60,000 nucleotides of DNA, taken from positions 7,706,259-7,766,258 of the forward strand of contig OX442320.1 of the NCBI GenBank assembly GCA_949358305.1. The letters are read 5' to 3'. Below the pieces are notes generated by a model. It was given only the letters and a program-made list of their open reading frames with translations, searched no databases and had not been told where the DNA came from. The position numbers and the translations under genes were made by a program. This document shows positions 1 to 11,623 of this stretch, one piece after another. Position 1 is the first letter of the stretch; each line of letters begins with the position of its first letter. The stretch comes from Strigamia acuminata (taxonomy: Eukaryota > Arthropoda > Chilopoda > Geophilomorpha > Linotaeniidae).

Positions 1-358
1 TAAGTCGCTAATGAACTCAAAAACATGCCAAATCCAATTAAAAATGTTCCCAATAAAAATGTCACCTTGAATGAGTAAAATTCCGTTAATTTATTAGCAA
101 ATATAGCTGAAAAAAGTTAAACTTCATTAATTGCTTCATTTTAAAAGGTTAACACATACCTAAAACAAAAGTTAAAATGGATGGCAAACCAATAAAAGAA
201 GCCACTTGGCTTCTGGAGAAACTTCTAGTTTGTAACACGTTCGCATAAATTTGGCCAATGCATACGACTATAGAAAATGCTAATCCTTGAATAGTTCCCG
301 CACTTATTACTATCATCCAACCATAACCACCGTCTAAATACACATTTTCGTCTTCCAT
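1..358 (-). CDS. SLC16-like transporter MCT-1, partial (runs off left edge)
   Basis: This is the 5' end of a monocarboxylate-transporter-like major facilitator gene. Exon 1 is about 160-358 and starts with Met-Glu-Asp-Glu. It then carries the family's first-helix signature (DGGYGW at about residues 10-15) and a second membrane segment ending in the RSQVAS motif shared with the other copies in this window. The donor is TTAG/gtatgt at 159. Exon 2 begins at about 106 after a ttcag acceptor, in phase 1, and stays open to the window edge with the AxKLxEFYSFK block seen in every copy. The remaining exons (large exon 3 and terminal exon 4) would lie to the left. Known for the family: proton-linked or facilitative transport of small monocarboxylates or related solutes across the plasma membrane. 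The substrate cannot be told from sequence. Sure of the family, unsure of function. Confidence 0.8.
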
Positions 359-2648
359 ATTTGTGTGTATTCACAATTCACTTTCTATCAAGCACAGGTT
401 TTATCTGAATTAGTATCACGCTGATAAGCAACTGTGTTTACCTCATTAAATACCACCATCGTCATTCTAACTGTAATCTCCGAAGTCCCAGAAGATGGCG
501 CACCTTTCAGTAAACCCAGTGGCTTCAAACTAATAATAGAAAAGATTAATCATGTATACGCTTTCCTAGCCTTAACTAACAGTTATTTGACCTCTGCATT
601 AGCTATAATCTAAAAAATGTTTTTTGTATCTTCAGTGGTGTCTTCGCACGCTGCATTAGGAACCTGAAACTAAAATTAATTATTCAATTTCTGCGTCTTG
701 TGTCACAAATTTCACATCAAGACATTACCTCCCCCAAAATAATACTTTCACCTACCGCTCAGGTGGTCTTCGCAGCGTGCCAGGTGTGAAGATCTGAGCA
801 GACCATCGTGGATTGAAGTTCTTACGTAATTTCATGTCTTTTCGTGTGTATTCATGCGACTATGTTCACTTTTGTGCTATCAAATTTTAATATTTTATCT
901 TCTTTTTGTGTATTTAAGACTGGGGGAATCCTATTCATCCTATACACCTGAGGTGGATTCTATCCGACGTAACCTGACCTACTGTCAGGATGACCAGAAA
1001 CAAAAAAAAAAACAACCACAGAGCAGTTAAGTAAATAAACTACAAGAAGAGAACTAAATAAATAAATTGCTAGTGGTGAGCAGTTTGTTTGCTACTGGTC
1101 CGACCTCAGCTAAGGAATTCTAATTTTTCTGAATTGAAATAAAATCAAATTTATTTCAATCAAGAAGCGTCACATGTATCTTTGTAATTTTTTTAAACAT
1201 TTAATATTAGTACAAATTTATTTTCTAAATCTAACGGTTTAAAATAGGCTATTTCAAAATAATAATAATAAAAAAAATCATACAAATCTTTAAAAGTTTG
1301 GTGACTTCTGAGGCGACTTCGCAGGTTGCATTGAAGTGAACCTGAAAGAAAATGAAAACCTGCACCATTTGGTCAATTATAAAATCCCTTCTAATGGGCT
1401 ATGCTAAATGCAGGTGGAACTATCAAACTGACCAAAACTAAAACTAACTTCGAAATATGTATCCTGCAACCTGCTATCTGGATGTGCGTTCGATTTGCTG
1501 ATGGAATCCTCGTCATTTCTGTAACAAAATTAACAGTCAATAAAATTTTACAGTAAAATGAACCTGACACAAATCAATCACTCGGTACGGGTGCTCCAAC
1601 ACTCGTTACAGCCGATACATGGTACGGGCGTAGATAAATGCCAGTTATACAAAAGTCAATCTAAATAAAATAAATAAACTCAATATTAAATCGTTTATCG
1701 ATCTTTAATTAACATAACACGAGACAGATAATCATACCTTTTCTACGGAACTCATCTTTTGTTCTCCTTGTTCGTCGCCATATTTGAAAATTGCCGAAAA
1801 ATTAAAAGAAAAAAAACATTTGAATTTTCTAACGATTTTTAACAGTTTGTTAATTTTAAACACCGAATTTTGTCATTAATCTTGCTCATGGTGATATATT
1901 AAATATTTTACCATAGAATATGGATCCACGATTGCAATGAAACGGGCAGATTTGTAATTTACGCCAGCAGTCGGGAATAGTTCTCCACAGCAGACGACAA
2001 ACAACAAAGGAAGGTGGAGGTGGCCGAGTGCCAGTTCCGAGTAAATCATAAAATATTCAATTTCAATTATATCGATGAGTGTAATTAATACGACAATATG
2101 CGTAATGTTTGTATACGAACTCACCTGTAGTTGATCATTTTAATTTATTTGATGAAAAAATAATGCAAAACTGCTATTCAATAAACTGCAGCCATGTCGC
2201 TGAATTTCATCCTTTCGTTTTCCAACTCGGGTTTCCCTCTGTCGTATGATGTAAGTCAATAGGATTGATTGCAGCGCCATCCGATGTCCGACTTTGAAAC
2301 TTTGATATCACTCACTTCGTGGTAAAATTAATACTTAAGTGTATGAAATGCTGATTTCAAATTTTAACTCTAGAAACTTTCAAATCCGATTTGATTCATC
2401 TAATAAAATGAACTTTAATGTCAATTATAAAAGCGATAAATTGTAAAATTGTAAAATTTAAAAATTTAAAAATGTATAACTGAATAACAGAATCATTCAA
2501 TATTTTTTTTTCATTTGAACTACATTATATTATATCAGAATAGATAGATTTAATACGGTGACTAATCAATAACTTTACAAAAGTTTTTTGTGAGCTTATA
2601 CAGTGTAGTATACACACAAGTACACTGACCTGAACAAATATTTATCTG
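359..2648. other. AT-rich intergenic stretch between MCT-1 and MCT-2
   Basis: No open frame here resembles a transporter exon or any protein I recognise. The region holds degenerate copies of a short motif around a CTTCGCA core followed by TGCATT and AACCTGAAA (about 640-670 and 1310-1350, with a looser copy near 765-790). It also holds simple A/T-rich sequence. The part next to 358 should contain the MCT-1 promoter and 5' untranslated exons. A minus-strand open frame at 1876-2124 looks hydrophobic but has no family resemblance and no splice partners. Confidence 0.5.
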
Positions 2649-4234
2649 TCAATTTATTACTGAATCTGAATTAACTTTGACTTTTTGTTTATAATGTAAC
2701 ATCCCCCATTTACATAGCCATAATAAAACAGACAAAAATAGAGAAAGGGCAGCACAAGTAAAGCAGTGCCTGTAACTTCCTGTCAGATCACGAATCATTG
2801 CTATAAAAAAAAACAATTTATACTTAAAAAAAATAATTACGATTCATAAATAAATCAATTCTAATAATCACCGACTATTGGTCCAGTTGAGAGTGCAACA
2901 AAACCTTCGACTATAAACTGTAAGGCTATCGCTCCAGCTGCATCTGCAGGCCCAAAACTATCAAACATCACAACGAAATATGTCATTTGAGTGTAACCAT
3001 GTAACACACCAAACAGAAGAGACACAGCTAAAATAGCAGAATATGAGTGAGTGAACTGAAATGCTAGTACAGTAATAGCTGAACAGGACAATGCAAATAA
3101 ATAAGCTGCATTTCGATTAGAAATGTGATTGTTAATCCAACCGCCAATTACTTTAGAAATGATATCAGGAATACCGATAAGAGACAAAAGTAAAGCGGCT
3201 TCCGTAAAAGTCATTCCTTCAATTTGTTCCACGGCAAATTGAGGAAGAATGATACCTACACTAACGCCGGAAAAGAGGAAAGCAGATCTGTTACCCAATT
3301 GGAGAAGGAAAGTACAATTTCGAAAATGTCGACAATCTTGAATAAGTTGCTTCAAGATCGTTTTAATATTCGCATTAACCACGGAAATTGTAGATAAATT
3401 GTGTTGTTTTTCGTGGTCCAGAAAGGTTTCGATTTCTCCTTTGCTCTTTGTTTCTCGTTGAGAACTCAGTCCTGGTTTTTGCAATGCCCAAGTGGGTTGC
3501 CTCATGAGCATGGCGGCAACACATCCCTGGAGCATTATTCCACTCCATAGAAGTAAAGCGCCTTCCAAATGATAAGTATCAAGAAAATATTGCAAAACAA
3601 TTGGCGTAACCATACACCAGACTCCAGCTAATGCACCAGTTATTCCCACTGCAAGCGGTCGCTTTTTTGTAAAGTACAAACCAGTTATGACAGTGCTTGG
3701 TAACACGACAAATGCCATGCCTAATCCTAAAAAGAAATTTTAAAAGAATGAAATGATATCTCTAAAAGTCTCAGACAGCTTAACTACAGAAGAGGAACAG
3801 CAGGGTCATTTTGCAGGACTTGGGCGTTTCTATATCACTCTTACCTATAATCACAAATGTGAAAGCAAAACCACCAAGGTTGTACGTCGTGAAAGAACTT
3901 AGACACATTCCAAATCCAATTAAAAATGATCCCAAAAAAAACGTCAATTTGAATGAGTATAATTCAGCTAATTTAACAGCAAAAACAGCTGCAATAAATA
4001 GGAAATTAGGTTAAATGTGCAACTTATGAATAATAAATACATACCTAAGACTAAAGCTAGAAAAGGTGGTATAACAACAACAGATGCCACTTGGCTTCTT
4101 GTATAACTTGTTGTTTGGAGCAAGCTGGCATAAATTTGTCCCGTGCATTTTAGTATACTAGCTGGTAATCCTAGTGTAGTTCCTGCACTTGCTACTATAA
4201 CCCAACCATAACCACCATCTGGATATGTCTTCAT
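2649..4234 (-). CDS. SLC16-like transporter MCT-2, intact
   Basis: Four coding exons splice in phase: 4045-4234, 3845-3988, 2872-3726 and 2649-2800, giving 446 aa, normal for an SLC16 protein. Exon 1 carries the helix-1 signature (PDGGYGW, residues 5-11). Exon 3 opens just before helix 4-5, with the second family signature around YFTKKRPLAVG, then holds the cytoplasmic loop and helices 7-11. Exon 4 encodes the last helix and a short charged tail. The start at 4232-4234 was chosen because it sits eight residues before the conserved glycine pair and matches the start of MCT-3. It is likely a 12-helix plasma-membrane carrier of small organic acids or similar solutes. It is about 80% similar by eye to MCT-3 and MCT-5, as expected for tandem duplicates. 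The exact substrate is unknown. Confidence 0.88.
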
Positions 4235-4729
4235 GTCTTCAATATTTCAACGCAAATAACAGATTTTTAATCTGTTTACATCGGGGTTTGTGGACATTTT
4301 ATTGTAGTTAACAAAGTTAAAGCATGTAGATAATGCTGATCATAAAAATTTCAAACTTTGTACCTAACAATTTTTATCCAATGAGCTTCACAAGATTTCT
4401 AGAATTATGTCAAAGTTTTTCAACCAGTCATACTAGCCCTATCTAACGTAAGAAATTACAATTAAATACTACAGATGTCTAACAATTGAGAGCATCCCTC
4501 TCTTCTTTAACCCTATGATTACGTCAAGAAGTTTCACTTTTATCGTGTGGTCTCAAGCACGCACTCGTTTTTTTTATTAAACTATACAAACATATGCAAA
4601 AGGCATGCTTTTATCAAACACATGGCTATTCAATAACCAATAACTTGACATATTTTCCTACAACTAAAAATTGACCGTGTACAATGAAGTGATGTACTAG
4701 TATGCATACAATTACATTGACCCGTCATT
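4235..4729. other. Spacer between MCT-2 and MCT-3
   Basis: No coding potential is seen. It presumably holds the MCT-2 promoter and 5' untranslated region and the MCT-3 3' untranslated region. The last 50-100 bases are similar to the sequence 3' of MCT-2 (about 2600-2650) and of MCT-5 (about 8440-8510), so the 3' flank travelled with the gene during duplication. Confidence 0.5.
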
Positions 4730-6318
4730 TTATTTCTGAGTCTGAATTAAATTTGACTTTTTTTGTTTAGTGTGTAACGTTCCTCGTTTAAATAGCCATA
4801 ATACCACAGACAAAATTAGAATAAGGGCAGCAACAGTAAAGCAGTGTCTGTAACTTCCTGTCAGATCACGAATCATTGCTATTAAATAACAATTTACACA
4901 TAAAAAATTAATTATAATTCATTAATAATTTAATTCATATATTCACCAACTATCGGTCCAGTTGTGAGTGCAACAAATCCTTTGATTACAAAATGTAAGG
5001 CAATTGCTCCAGCTGTATCAGCAGGTCCAAAAGTATCAAACATCACAACAAAATACGTCACATGTATATAACCATTAAACATTCCAAACAGAAGACACAC
5101 AGCTAAAATAGCAGGATAAGAGTTAGTAAATTGAAATACTAGCACAGTAATGGCTAAACAAAACAATGCAAATAAATAAGTTGCAGTTCGATTACGGATG
5201 TGATTGTTAATCCAACCTCCGATTAGTCTGGAAAATATATCAGGAACACCGGTAACAGACAAGAGTAAAGCAATTTGAGTAGAAGTTATCCCTTCAATTT
5301 GTTCCATAGCAAACTGAGGTAAAATGAGAGCTACACTAACGAGGGAAAAGAAGAAAGCAGTTCTGTTACCCAATTGGAGAAGGAAAATACAATTTCGAAA
5401 ATGTCGACTATCTTGAATAAGTTGCTTCAAGATCATTTTAACATTGGCATTTATCACGGAGATTGTCGATAAATTGTGTTGTTTTTCGTGGTCCAGAAAG
5501 GTTTCGATATCTTCCTTGCTCTTTGATTTTGGTTGGGGGTTCTGTCCTGGTTTTTGCAATGCCCAAGTGGGTTGCCTAATGAGCATGGCGGTAACACATC
5601 CTTGGAGCATTATTCCGCCCCACAAAAGCATAGCGCCTTCGAAATGATAAGTATCAAGAAAATATTGCAAAATCATCGGCATGATCAAATTCCAGACTCC
5701 AGCTATTGCTACAGTTATTCCCATTGCAAGTGGACGCTTTTTGGTGAAATATAAACCGGTTATAACAGTGCACGGTAATGTACCAAGTGTCATGCCCAAT
5801 CCTAAAAAATTTTTTTTTAATTAAATGACATCTCTAAATGTCTCAAACAGCTTCAGCTACAGAAGAGGAACAACATTCTGCAAGACTTCGACGTTTCTAA
5901 TCTATTTTATTGGTCTTATCACTCTTACCTATAATCACAAATGTGAAAGTAAAAACACCAAGGTTGTACGTCGTGAAAGAACTTAAACACAGTCCAAATC
6001 CAAGTAAAAATGATCCCAAAAAAAGCGTTAATTTGAATGAGTATAATTCAGCTAATTTAACAGCAAAAACAGCTGCAATAAATAGGAAATTAATTTGGAC
6101 GTACAACTTATAAATAATAAATACATACCTAAAAAATAAGCTAGAAAAGATGGTAAAACTACAACAGATGCCACTTGACTTCTTGTATAACTTGTTGTTT
6201 GGAGCAAGCTGGCATAAATTAGTCCCGTACATTTTAGTATACTAGTTGATAATCCTAGTGTAGTTCCTGCACTAACTACTATAACCCAACCATAACCACC
6301 TTCAGGATATGTCTTCAT
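4730..6318 (-). CDS. SLC16-like transporter MCT-3, intact
   Basis: Coding exons are 6129-6318, 5929-6072, 4947-5801 and 4730-4878, all in phase, giving 445 aa. Helix 1 carries PEGGYGW. Exon 3 holds the helix-5 signature LYFTKKRPLAMG and the motif FGPADTAGAIAL near the end, also present in MCT-2 and MCT-5. The C-terminal tail differs from MCT-2 because it reads past the position of the MCT-2 stop in another frame, ending in Gln-Thr-Gln-Lys. Exon 2 and exon 1 are nearly identical to MCT-2 and MCT-5. Family role: facilitated or proton-coupled transport of monocarboxylates or related solutes at a cell membrane, substrate unknown. Its 5' flank (6319-6470) matches the 5' flank of MCT-5, showing that these two arose from the most recent duplication. 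Confidence 0.88.
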
Positions 6319-6881
6319 GTCTTCAATATTTTACTGTACTCTTTTTTTCATTGTGAATAACAAGCTTTTTTATCTGTTTACATCGAGGTTCGTGGACATT
6401 TTGTTGTTGTTAACTAAGTCAAATTACATAGATAAAGCTAATCATAGGATTTTAAGATACTGGTAAAAAAAATAAAAACTTTCTCTTTTTCAAACTTTGT
6501 ACCTAAGATTGTTTACCGGTATGTTAAAAATTGCACAAGATTTAAAAAATTTTACAAAACCTTATGTAACCAGATGTGCATTAACCACTATCTAAAGGCT
6601 ACCAACTTTAAACCATTATTACATTTACATACATCATCAAGTATGGTAGACTATTTTATTCTCACTGGTAAGACAGGACTGAAATGCCAGCATTCAGAAT
6701 ACACATTCATGATTGCATAAACAAATGTATAGAAAAAAAGCAAAAACATTTGCTAGTGTAACAGTAGAAAGGAAAAAATGATAAACTTGAATATAACTGA
6801 GGTAGAATTTGATTCAAAATATGTCTCAACTAAAAAGTACTATGGTATACACATTTATACACCGAACTACGATCCGCTAAA

Positions 6882-7264
6882 TCAACTAACAATTTTCAAC
6901 GGCGTACTATTGCTCTCAGTGCTATCAGACTTTTGTTTTCTGTGAAACTTTCGTTTTTCAAAGTATGAAATCACAGGAATAAACAGCCATAATAAAACAG
7001 ACGCAACCAGTATTAGCAAAAGAAAAGTAAAACAATGTCTATAACTCCCAGTCACATCTCGAATCCATGCTATAAGAAAATAATGACAAAAGTTTAAATT
7101 CAAATTCAAATTCAAAATATTTACTCATTATCGGTCCAGTTGATATTGAGCACATCCCAAAGATTCCAATGTGTAAGGCGATACCTCCAGGTGCATCAGC
7201 AGGACCAAAAGTTTCAAACATTAAAATAAAGTAAGTGACACATAACCATTGAACAGCCTGTACA
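6882..7264 (-). pseudogene. MCT-4: truncated 3' fragment of an SLC16-like gene
   Basis: The last exon (6882 to about 7070) and the last part of exon 3 (about 7128-7264) match MCT-6 closely, including the terminal IRDVTGSYRHCF segment, the charged tail ending LKIVS, and the FGPADAPGGIALHIGIFG helix. Compared with MCT-6 there is a 4-base deletion at about 7230 that breaks the frame. Similarity stops dead at 7264, so exons 1, 2 and most of exon 3 are missing. No start or promoter remains. It is a duplication remnant, not a functional transporter. Confidence 0.85.
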
Positions 7265-8446
7265 CTAGGAGAAATATAGGTGTTTAAAAGCGTAAAGTTA
7301 CACTTTTATAAGTGTAAAACACTTGTCCCTTTTAGACTTCTAAACCTGATGTTTAGAAAGTCTCATGAAACGGTTCTGTCTGTCTGTCCGTCGTCAACGA
7401 TTCCGCAAAAACTATAGCAGCTAGAGCAAAACGGACAACGGCATTAAATTCAGCATGCTTATATTATTATTGTAAGGTATTTTCAGATTTCTCGGACTTC
7501 CGGTTGAATTAATAAACCGGTTTTAATGCACTTTTAGCCGTCTAATAATACTACTTCCGTCCTGCACAGGAAGTTGTAACATTGTACTAGCGCCACCTGG
7601 CGGATCCCGTGAGCCATGAAATCTTCGTCGCGGTATGTAAAATACTATTTTCTATATCAAAACTAGGTTTATAAATTTTGAAACTAGGCTCATTCGATTA
7701 AAAATCGAAATCTGCACCAGCCTGTATATATTTTCTTTTTATTTGGTCGAAAAAAGTAACATTACAATCCACCAAAGTCGGCGATCGAAGGAGAAATTTA
7801 CACCAAATTAGACGTACGTGTTGTGTCACCCGTACGTTCGTGTACGCGAATTCTAACGAACATCTAATTAAGTTTTCTTGATTTTCAGTCCTCCAGAATT
7901 TAGACACTCGGTCGCATTCGAGTACTCAAACGCGGCTGAAATGTCCTAATTTCTGCGGCCGAGTGTGTGAAATTGCTTCGAAGTTATTTTGGACGCAAAC
8001 TTCAGGACATTTCGGCCGCGTTTGAGTACTCGAATGCGGCAGTGTTTACAAATGTTCCGGTGAGTAATAAATAATTGAAATAGAATAAAAAATCTATAAT
8101 TTTCATAGAATATCCCCGAAAATATCTGTAATTTCCAGATAAAATCTATGAAAACTTATGTGTTATTTCCACAGAACTTCTGTGGACTTTAAACATTCTT
8201 AATAATGTCTGTTGTTGCTTTATTTTGGCCAAAAATTTTATTTTGTATTTAATTACTTTATTTTCTTTTATTTTGGTGTTTTATTTAGGGACAGAGGGAC
8301 AGGGTTTAGAAGTCTAATATGTAATGCTTCCCTGCATTACAAATGTGTACTTGTTTTGGGTAAAATTACACCATTGAGGTGTAATGAACGTAAGGTGTAA
8401 ATATTACACCTTCATGTATTTACACCTTGTGGGTGTCAAGAAGGTG
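7265..8446. mobile_element. Composite repeat inserted or joined at the duplication junction
   Basis: This 1.2-kb stretch has no counterpart in the other copy of the duplication. It contains oppositely oriented copies of TTAGACTTCTAAACC (about 7334-7350 and 8307-8322), each beside a TGTCCCT-like string. It also has a CTGTCTGTCTGTCCGTC motif followed by an ACTATAGCAGCTAGAGC motif (7377-7424), of the kind common in insect dispersed repeats. A 40-bp hairpin (7904-8045) and a run of short GTGTAA/TTACAC palindromes (8350-8446) follow. No transposase frame is visible. I read it as one or more nested non-autonomous elements, family not identified. Confidence 0.5.
7904..8045. repeat. Foldback: about 42-bp inverted repeat with 56-bp loop
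   Basis: The left arm 7904-7947 and right arm 8004-8045 are reverse complements over about 42 bases with only a few differences, centred on a CGAGTACTCAAACGCGGC core and ending at ATGTCCT. The arms are GC-rich compared with their surroundings. It may be the paired ends of a small element or a structured transcript. Confidence 0.8.
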
Positions 8447-8508
8447 TAATGAAGTGATGTATGCATACAAGTACATTGACTAACACATATTTATCAGTTA
8501 TTTTATTT

Positions 8509-11104
8509 CTAAGTCTGAATTAAATTTATTTTTTTTTGTTTTGTGTGTAACATTCCTCGTTTAAATAGCCATAATACCACAGACAAAATTAGAAGAAGGG
8601 CAGTAAAAGTGAAGCAGTGTCTGTAACTTCCTGTCAGATCACGAATCATTGCTATTAAATAACAATTTACACATCAAAAATTAATTATGATTCATCAATA
8701 ATTTAATTCATATATTCACCAACTATCGGTCCAATTGTGAGTGCAACAAATCCTTTGACTACAAACTGCAAGGCAATTGCTCCAGCTGTATCAGCAGGTC
8801 CAAAAGTATCAAACATCACAACAAAATATGTCACATGTATATAACCATTAAACATTCCATACAGAAGACACACAGCTAAAATAGCAGGATAAGAGTTAGT
8901 AAATTGAAAAACTAGCTCAGTAAGGGCTATACAAAACAATGCAACTAAATAAGTTGCAGTTCGATTACGGATGTGATTGTTAATCCAACCTCCGATTACT
9001 ACTCTGGAAAATATATCAGGAATACTGGTAACAGACAAGAGTAAAGCAGTTTGAGTAGAAGTTAGTCCTTCAATTTGTTCCATAGCAAACTGGGGTAAAA
9101 TAAGCGCTACACTAACGAAGGAAAAGTAGAAAGCAATTCTGTTACCCAATTGGAGAAGGAAAACACAATTTCGAAAATGTCGACTATCTTGAATAAGTTG
9201 CTTCAAGATCATTTTAACATTCGCATTTATCACGAAAATTGTAGATAAATTCTGTTGTTTTTCGTGGTCCAGAAACGTTTCGATATCTTCCTTGCTCTTT
9301 GATTCTGGTTGGGAGTTCTGTCCTGGTTTTTGCAATGCCCAAGTGGGTTGCCTAATGAGCATGGCGGTAACACATCCTTGGAGCATTATTCCGCCCCACA
9401 AAAGCATTGCCCCTTCCAAATGATACGTATCAAGAAAATATTGCAAAATAATCGGCATGATCATATTCCAGGCTCCAGCTATTGCTACAGTTATTCCCAT
9501 TGCAAGTGGGCGCTTTTTGGTGAAATATAAGCCGGTTATAACAGTGCTTGGTAATGTACCAAGTGTCATGCCCAATCCTAAAATATTTTTTTAAAATTAA
9601 ATGATATCTTTAAAAGTATCAAACAGCTTCAGCTACAGAAGAGGAACAACATTCTGCAAAAACTCTTACCTATAATCATAAATGTGAAAGTAAAAACACC
9701 AAGGTTGTAGGTCGAGAAAGAACTTAGACACACTCCAAATCCAAGTAAAAATGATCCCAAAAAAAGCGTAAATTTGAATGAGTATAATTCAGCTAATTTA
9801 ACAGCAAAAACAGCTGCAATAAATAGGAAATTAAGTTATACGTGCAACTTATAAATGATAAATACATACCTAAGACTAAAGCTATAAAAGATGGTAAAAC
9901 TACAACAGATGCCACTTGACTTTGTCACGTCGTAGTCGACTTTTTAACAATGGTTTCGGAAATTTAAGAATTTCCAGGGATTGTAATAACCAGAAAATTT
10001 AGGTTCGCAGGCGCTGCAACTCTTAAAACTTTGCCGGGGGTGGTAGCTAGGTTAAGACAGCGTCTATTCGTGAAATCTGTATTTTATGGGTGCAGGATTC
10101 AATTCGGGCGCCGTACAAAATGGCGAACGTTGATACTCGAATTTTAAGACCAAATATCGTTCTTCACTAGGGAAAATGTCGTCATATGCTAGGCGTACTT
10201 ACGAAGAGTATGTTTCTTCTCCTGAACACGCGCAAACGTTGGGTGAACGCGCAAACAGGTACCAAACCGCAGACAACGTCGTCGGACCGTCGATAATGAA
10301 ATGAATACGCAATTGAGACGAGTATGAGTTAAAAATGTCTAGGCTGAGGAGGAAGTCACAGTCGTGGCATAAAATGTATTGACGAATTAAGACCGTCGAA
10401 TACGCCGCTTTTCCAGTAATTTGTACGCAAATAATGGGCAAATAATAAAGGTTGTGGTTAGATAGCCAACCATGAGAATTCGGGCTGCATAATGACCGTA
10501 TGCGTTGAGACGCAACATAAATCGCACTTGGAAATCTTCCAGTTGAGACAGAAGATGTTGACTAGTCGAAGGCGAAAATTATTCTCCCTGTCAAAAATGT
10601 CTTGACAGAACAAGTCACCTCTGATCACATGTCAAAGGCCAAGTCAATTCCCAATGGGGACCGAGCAGAAAACAGGCAATCAGGGGTGAAATATGCAAAT
10701 TTAGAGCGCGATTATATCAACTTATTGCAGAATTCTCATGAATTGTCTGGATGGGGTGATTAAAACCAGGCCAAATTAAAGATAAATATCAAAAATAAGG
10801 AAAATAATATAAAATAAAATAATAAATTTAGATTTGGGGAAAATAAAATAATTAAAGGAAACTAAAACAATTTCTCAACAAAATTGGGAAAAATTTAAAG
10901 GAAAGGCGCAAAATGCGCTTAAAATTTTGAAAATTATTACTGTCTAAAGTCAGGACCGTGACAACTTCTTGTATAACTTGTTGTTTGGAGCAAGCTGGCA
11001 TAAATTTGTCCCATGCATTTTAGTATACTAGTTGATAATCCTAGGCTAGTACCAGCACTTACTACTATAACCCAACCATAACCACCTTCAGGATATGTCT
11101 TCAT
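8509..11104 (-). pseudogene. MCT-5: SLC16-like gene split by an LTR-like insertion in exon 1
   Basis: Apart from one event the gene is intact. Exon 4 is 8509-8651, exon 3 is 8720-9577 (open, with one extra in-frame codon beside the FSR motif compared with MCT-3), exon 2 is 9670-9813, and exon 1 is split into 9870-9922 and 10964-11104. The break falls inside the TSYTRS/QVAS segment of the second helix, so no transporter can be read across it. The flanking exon sequence shows no other stop or frameshift, which suggests the insertion is recent or that the reference haplotype carries a disabled allele. Transcripts could only make a product if the insertion were spliced out, and no good splice pair at its edges is obvious. 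Confidence 0.85.
9923..10963. mobile_element. 1,041-bp LTR-like insertion (probable solo LTR), TSD ACTT
   Basis: The element begins TGTCACG and ends CGTGACA, with the TG...CA ends typical of retroviral-type LTRs, and is flanked on both sides by the 4-base duplication ACTT (9919-9922 and 10964-10967). MCT-3 shows the uninterrupted target. There is no reverse transcriptase or integrase frame. The right part is A-rich with several AATAAA-like strings (about 10800-10860), as expected for an LTR R/U5 region. The 7-bp perfect terminal inverted repeat would also fit a non-autonomous DNA transposon, but TG/CA ends, length and a 4-bp duplication favour a solo LTR of a Ty3-type element. Confidence 0.8.
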
Positions 11105-11623
11105 GTCTTCAATATTTTAGTGTACTCCTTTTTCAATGTCAATAACAAGCTGTTTTATCTGATTAAATTGAGGTTTGTGGACAGATTGTTGTTGTTAACA
11201 AAGGCAAATTACATTGATAAAGCTAATCATGGGATTTTAAGATACCGGTAAAAAAAATAAAAACTTTCTTTTTTTTAAACTTTGTACCTAAAATTATTTA
11301 AAACCTTATGTAACCAGGTGTATTAACCACTATCTAAAGGTTACCAACTTTGGACCATTATTACATTTACATACATCATTAACAATAGTATGGTAGACTA
11401 TTTTATTCTCACTGGTAAGACAGGACTGAAATGCCCGCATTCAGAATACACATTCGTGATTGCATAAACAAATGTACAGAAGAAAAGCAAAAACCTTTGC
11501 TATAATAACAGTAAAAAGAAAACAATGATAAACTTGAATACAACTGAGGTAGAATTTCATTCAAAATATGTCTCAACTAAAAAGTACTATACACATTTAT
11601 ACACCGGACTACGATACGCTAAA

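Larger units (their letters stand above)
4640..7264. repeat. Segmental duplication, copy 1 (MCT-3 plus 3' part of an MCT-6-like gene)
   Basis: From about 4640 to 7264 this block is collinear with about 8440-12009. Shared parts are the MCT-3/MCT-5 gene, its 5' flank, a roughly 400-bp spacer with the same order of features (for example a TGGTAGACTATTTTATTCTC string at 6644 and 11391), and then the terminal exons of the next gene. Copy 1 stops abruptly at 7264/7265 inside what is exon 3 in the other copy. The left edge is approximate. Copy 2 is interrupted by the LTR-like insertion. Confidence 0.75.

Noticed and set aside
1876-2124. Minus-strand 82-aa hydrophobic open frame
   Set aside because: No transporter signature, no in-phase neighbours and AT-rich composition; chance hydrophobicity.
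10199-10441. Minus-strand 80-aa open frame inside the LTR-like insertion
   Set aside because: No resemblance to gag, pol or envelope proteins; a short frame inside a non-coding LTR is expected by chance.
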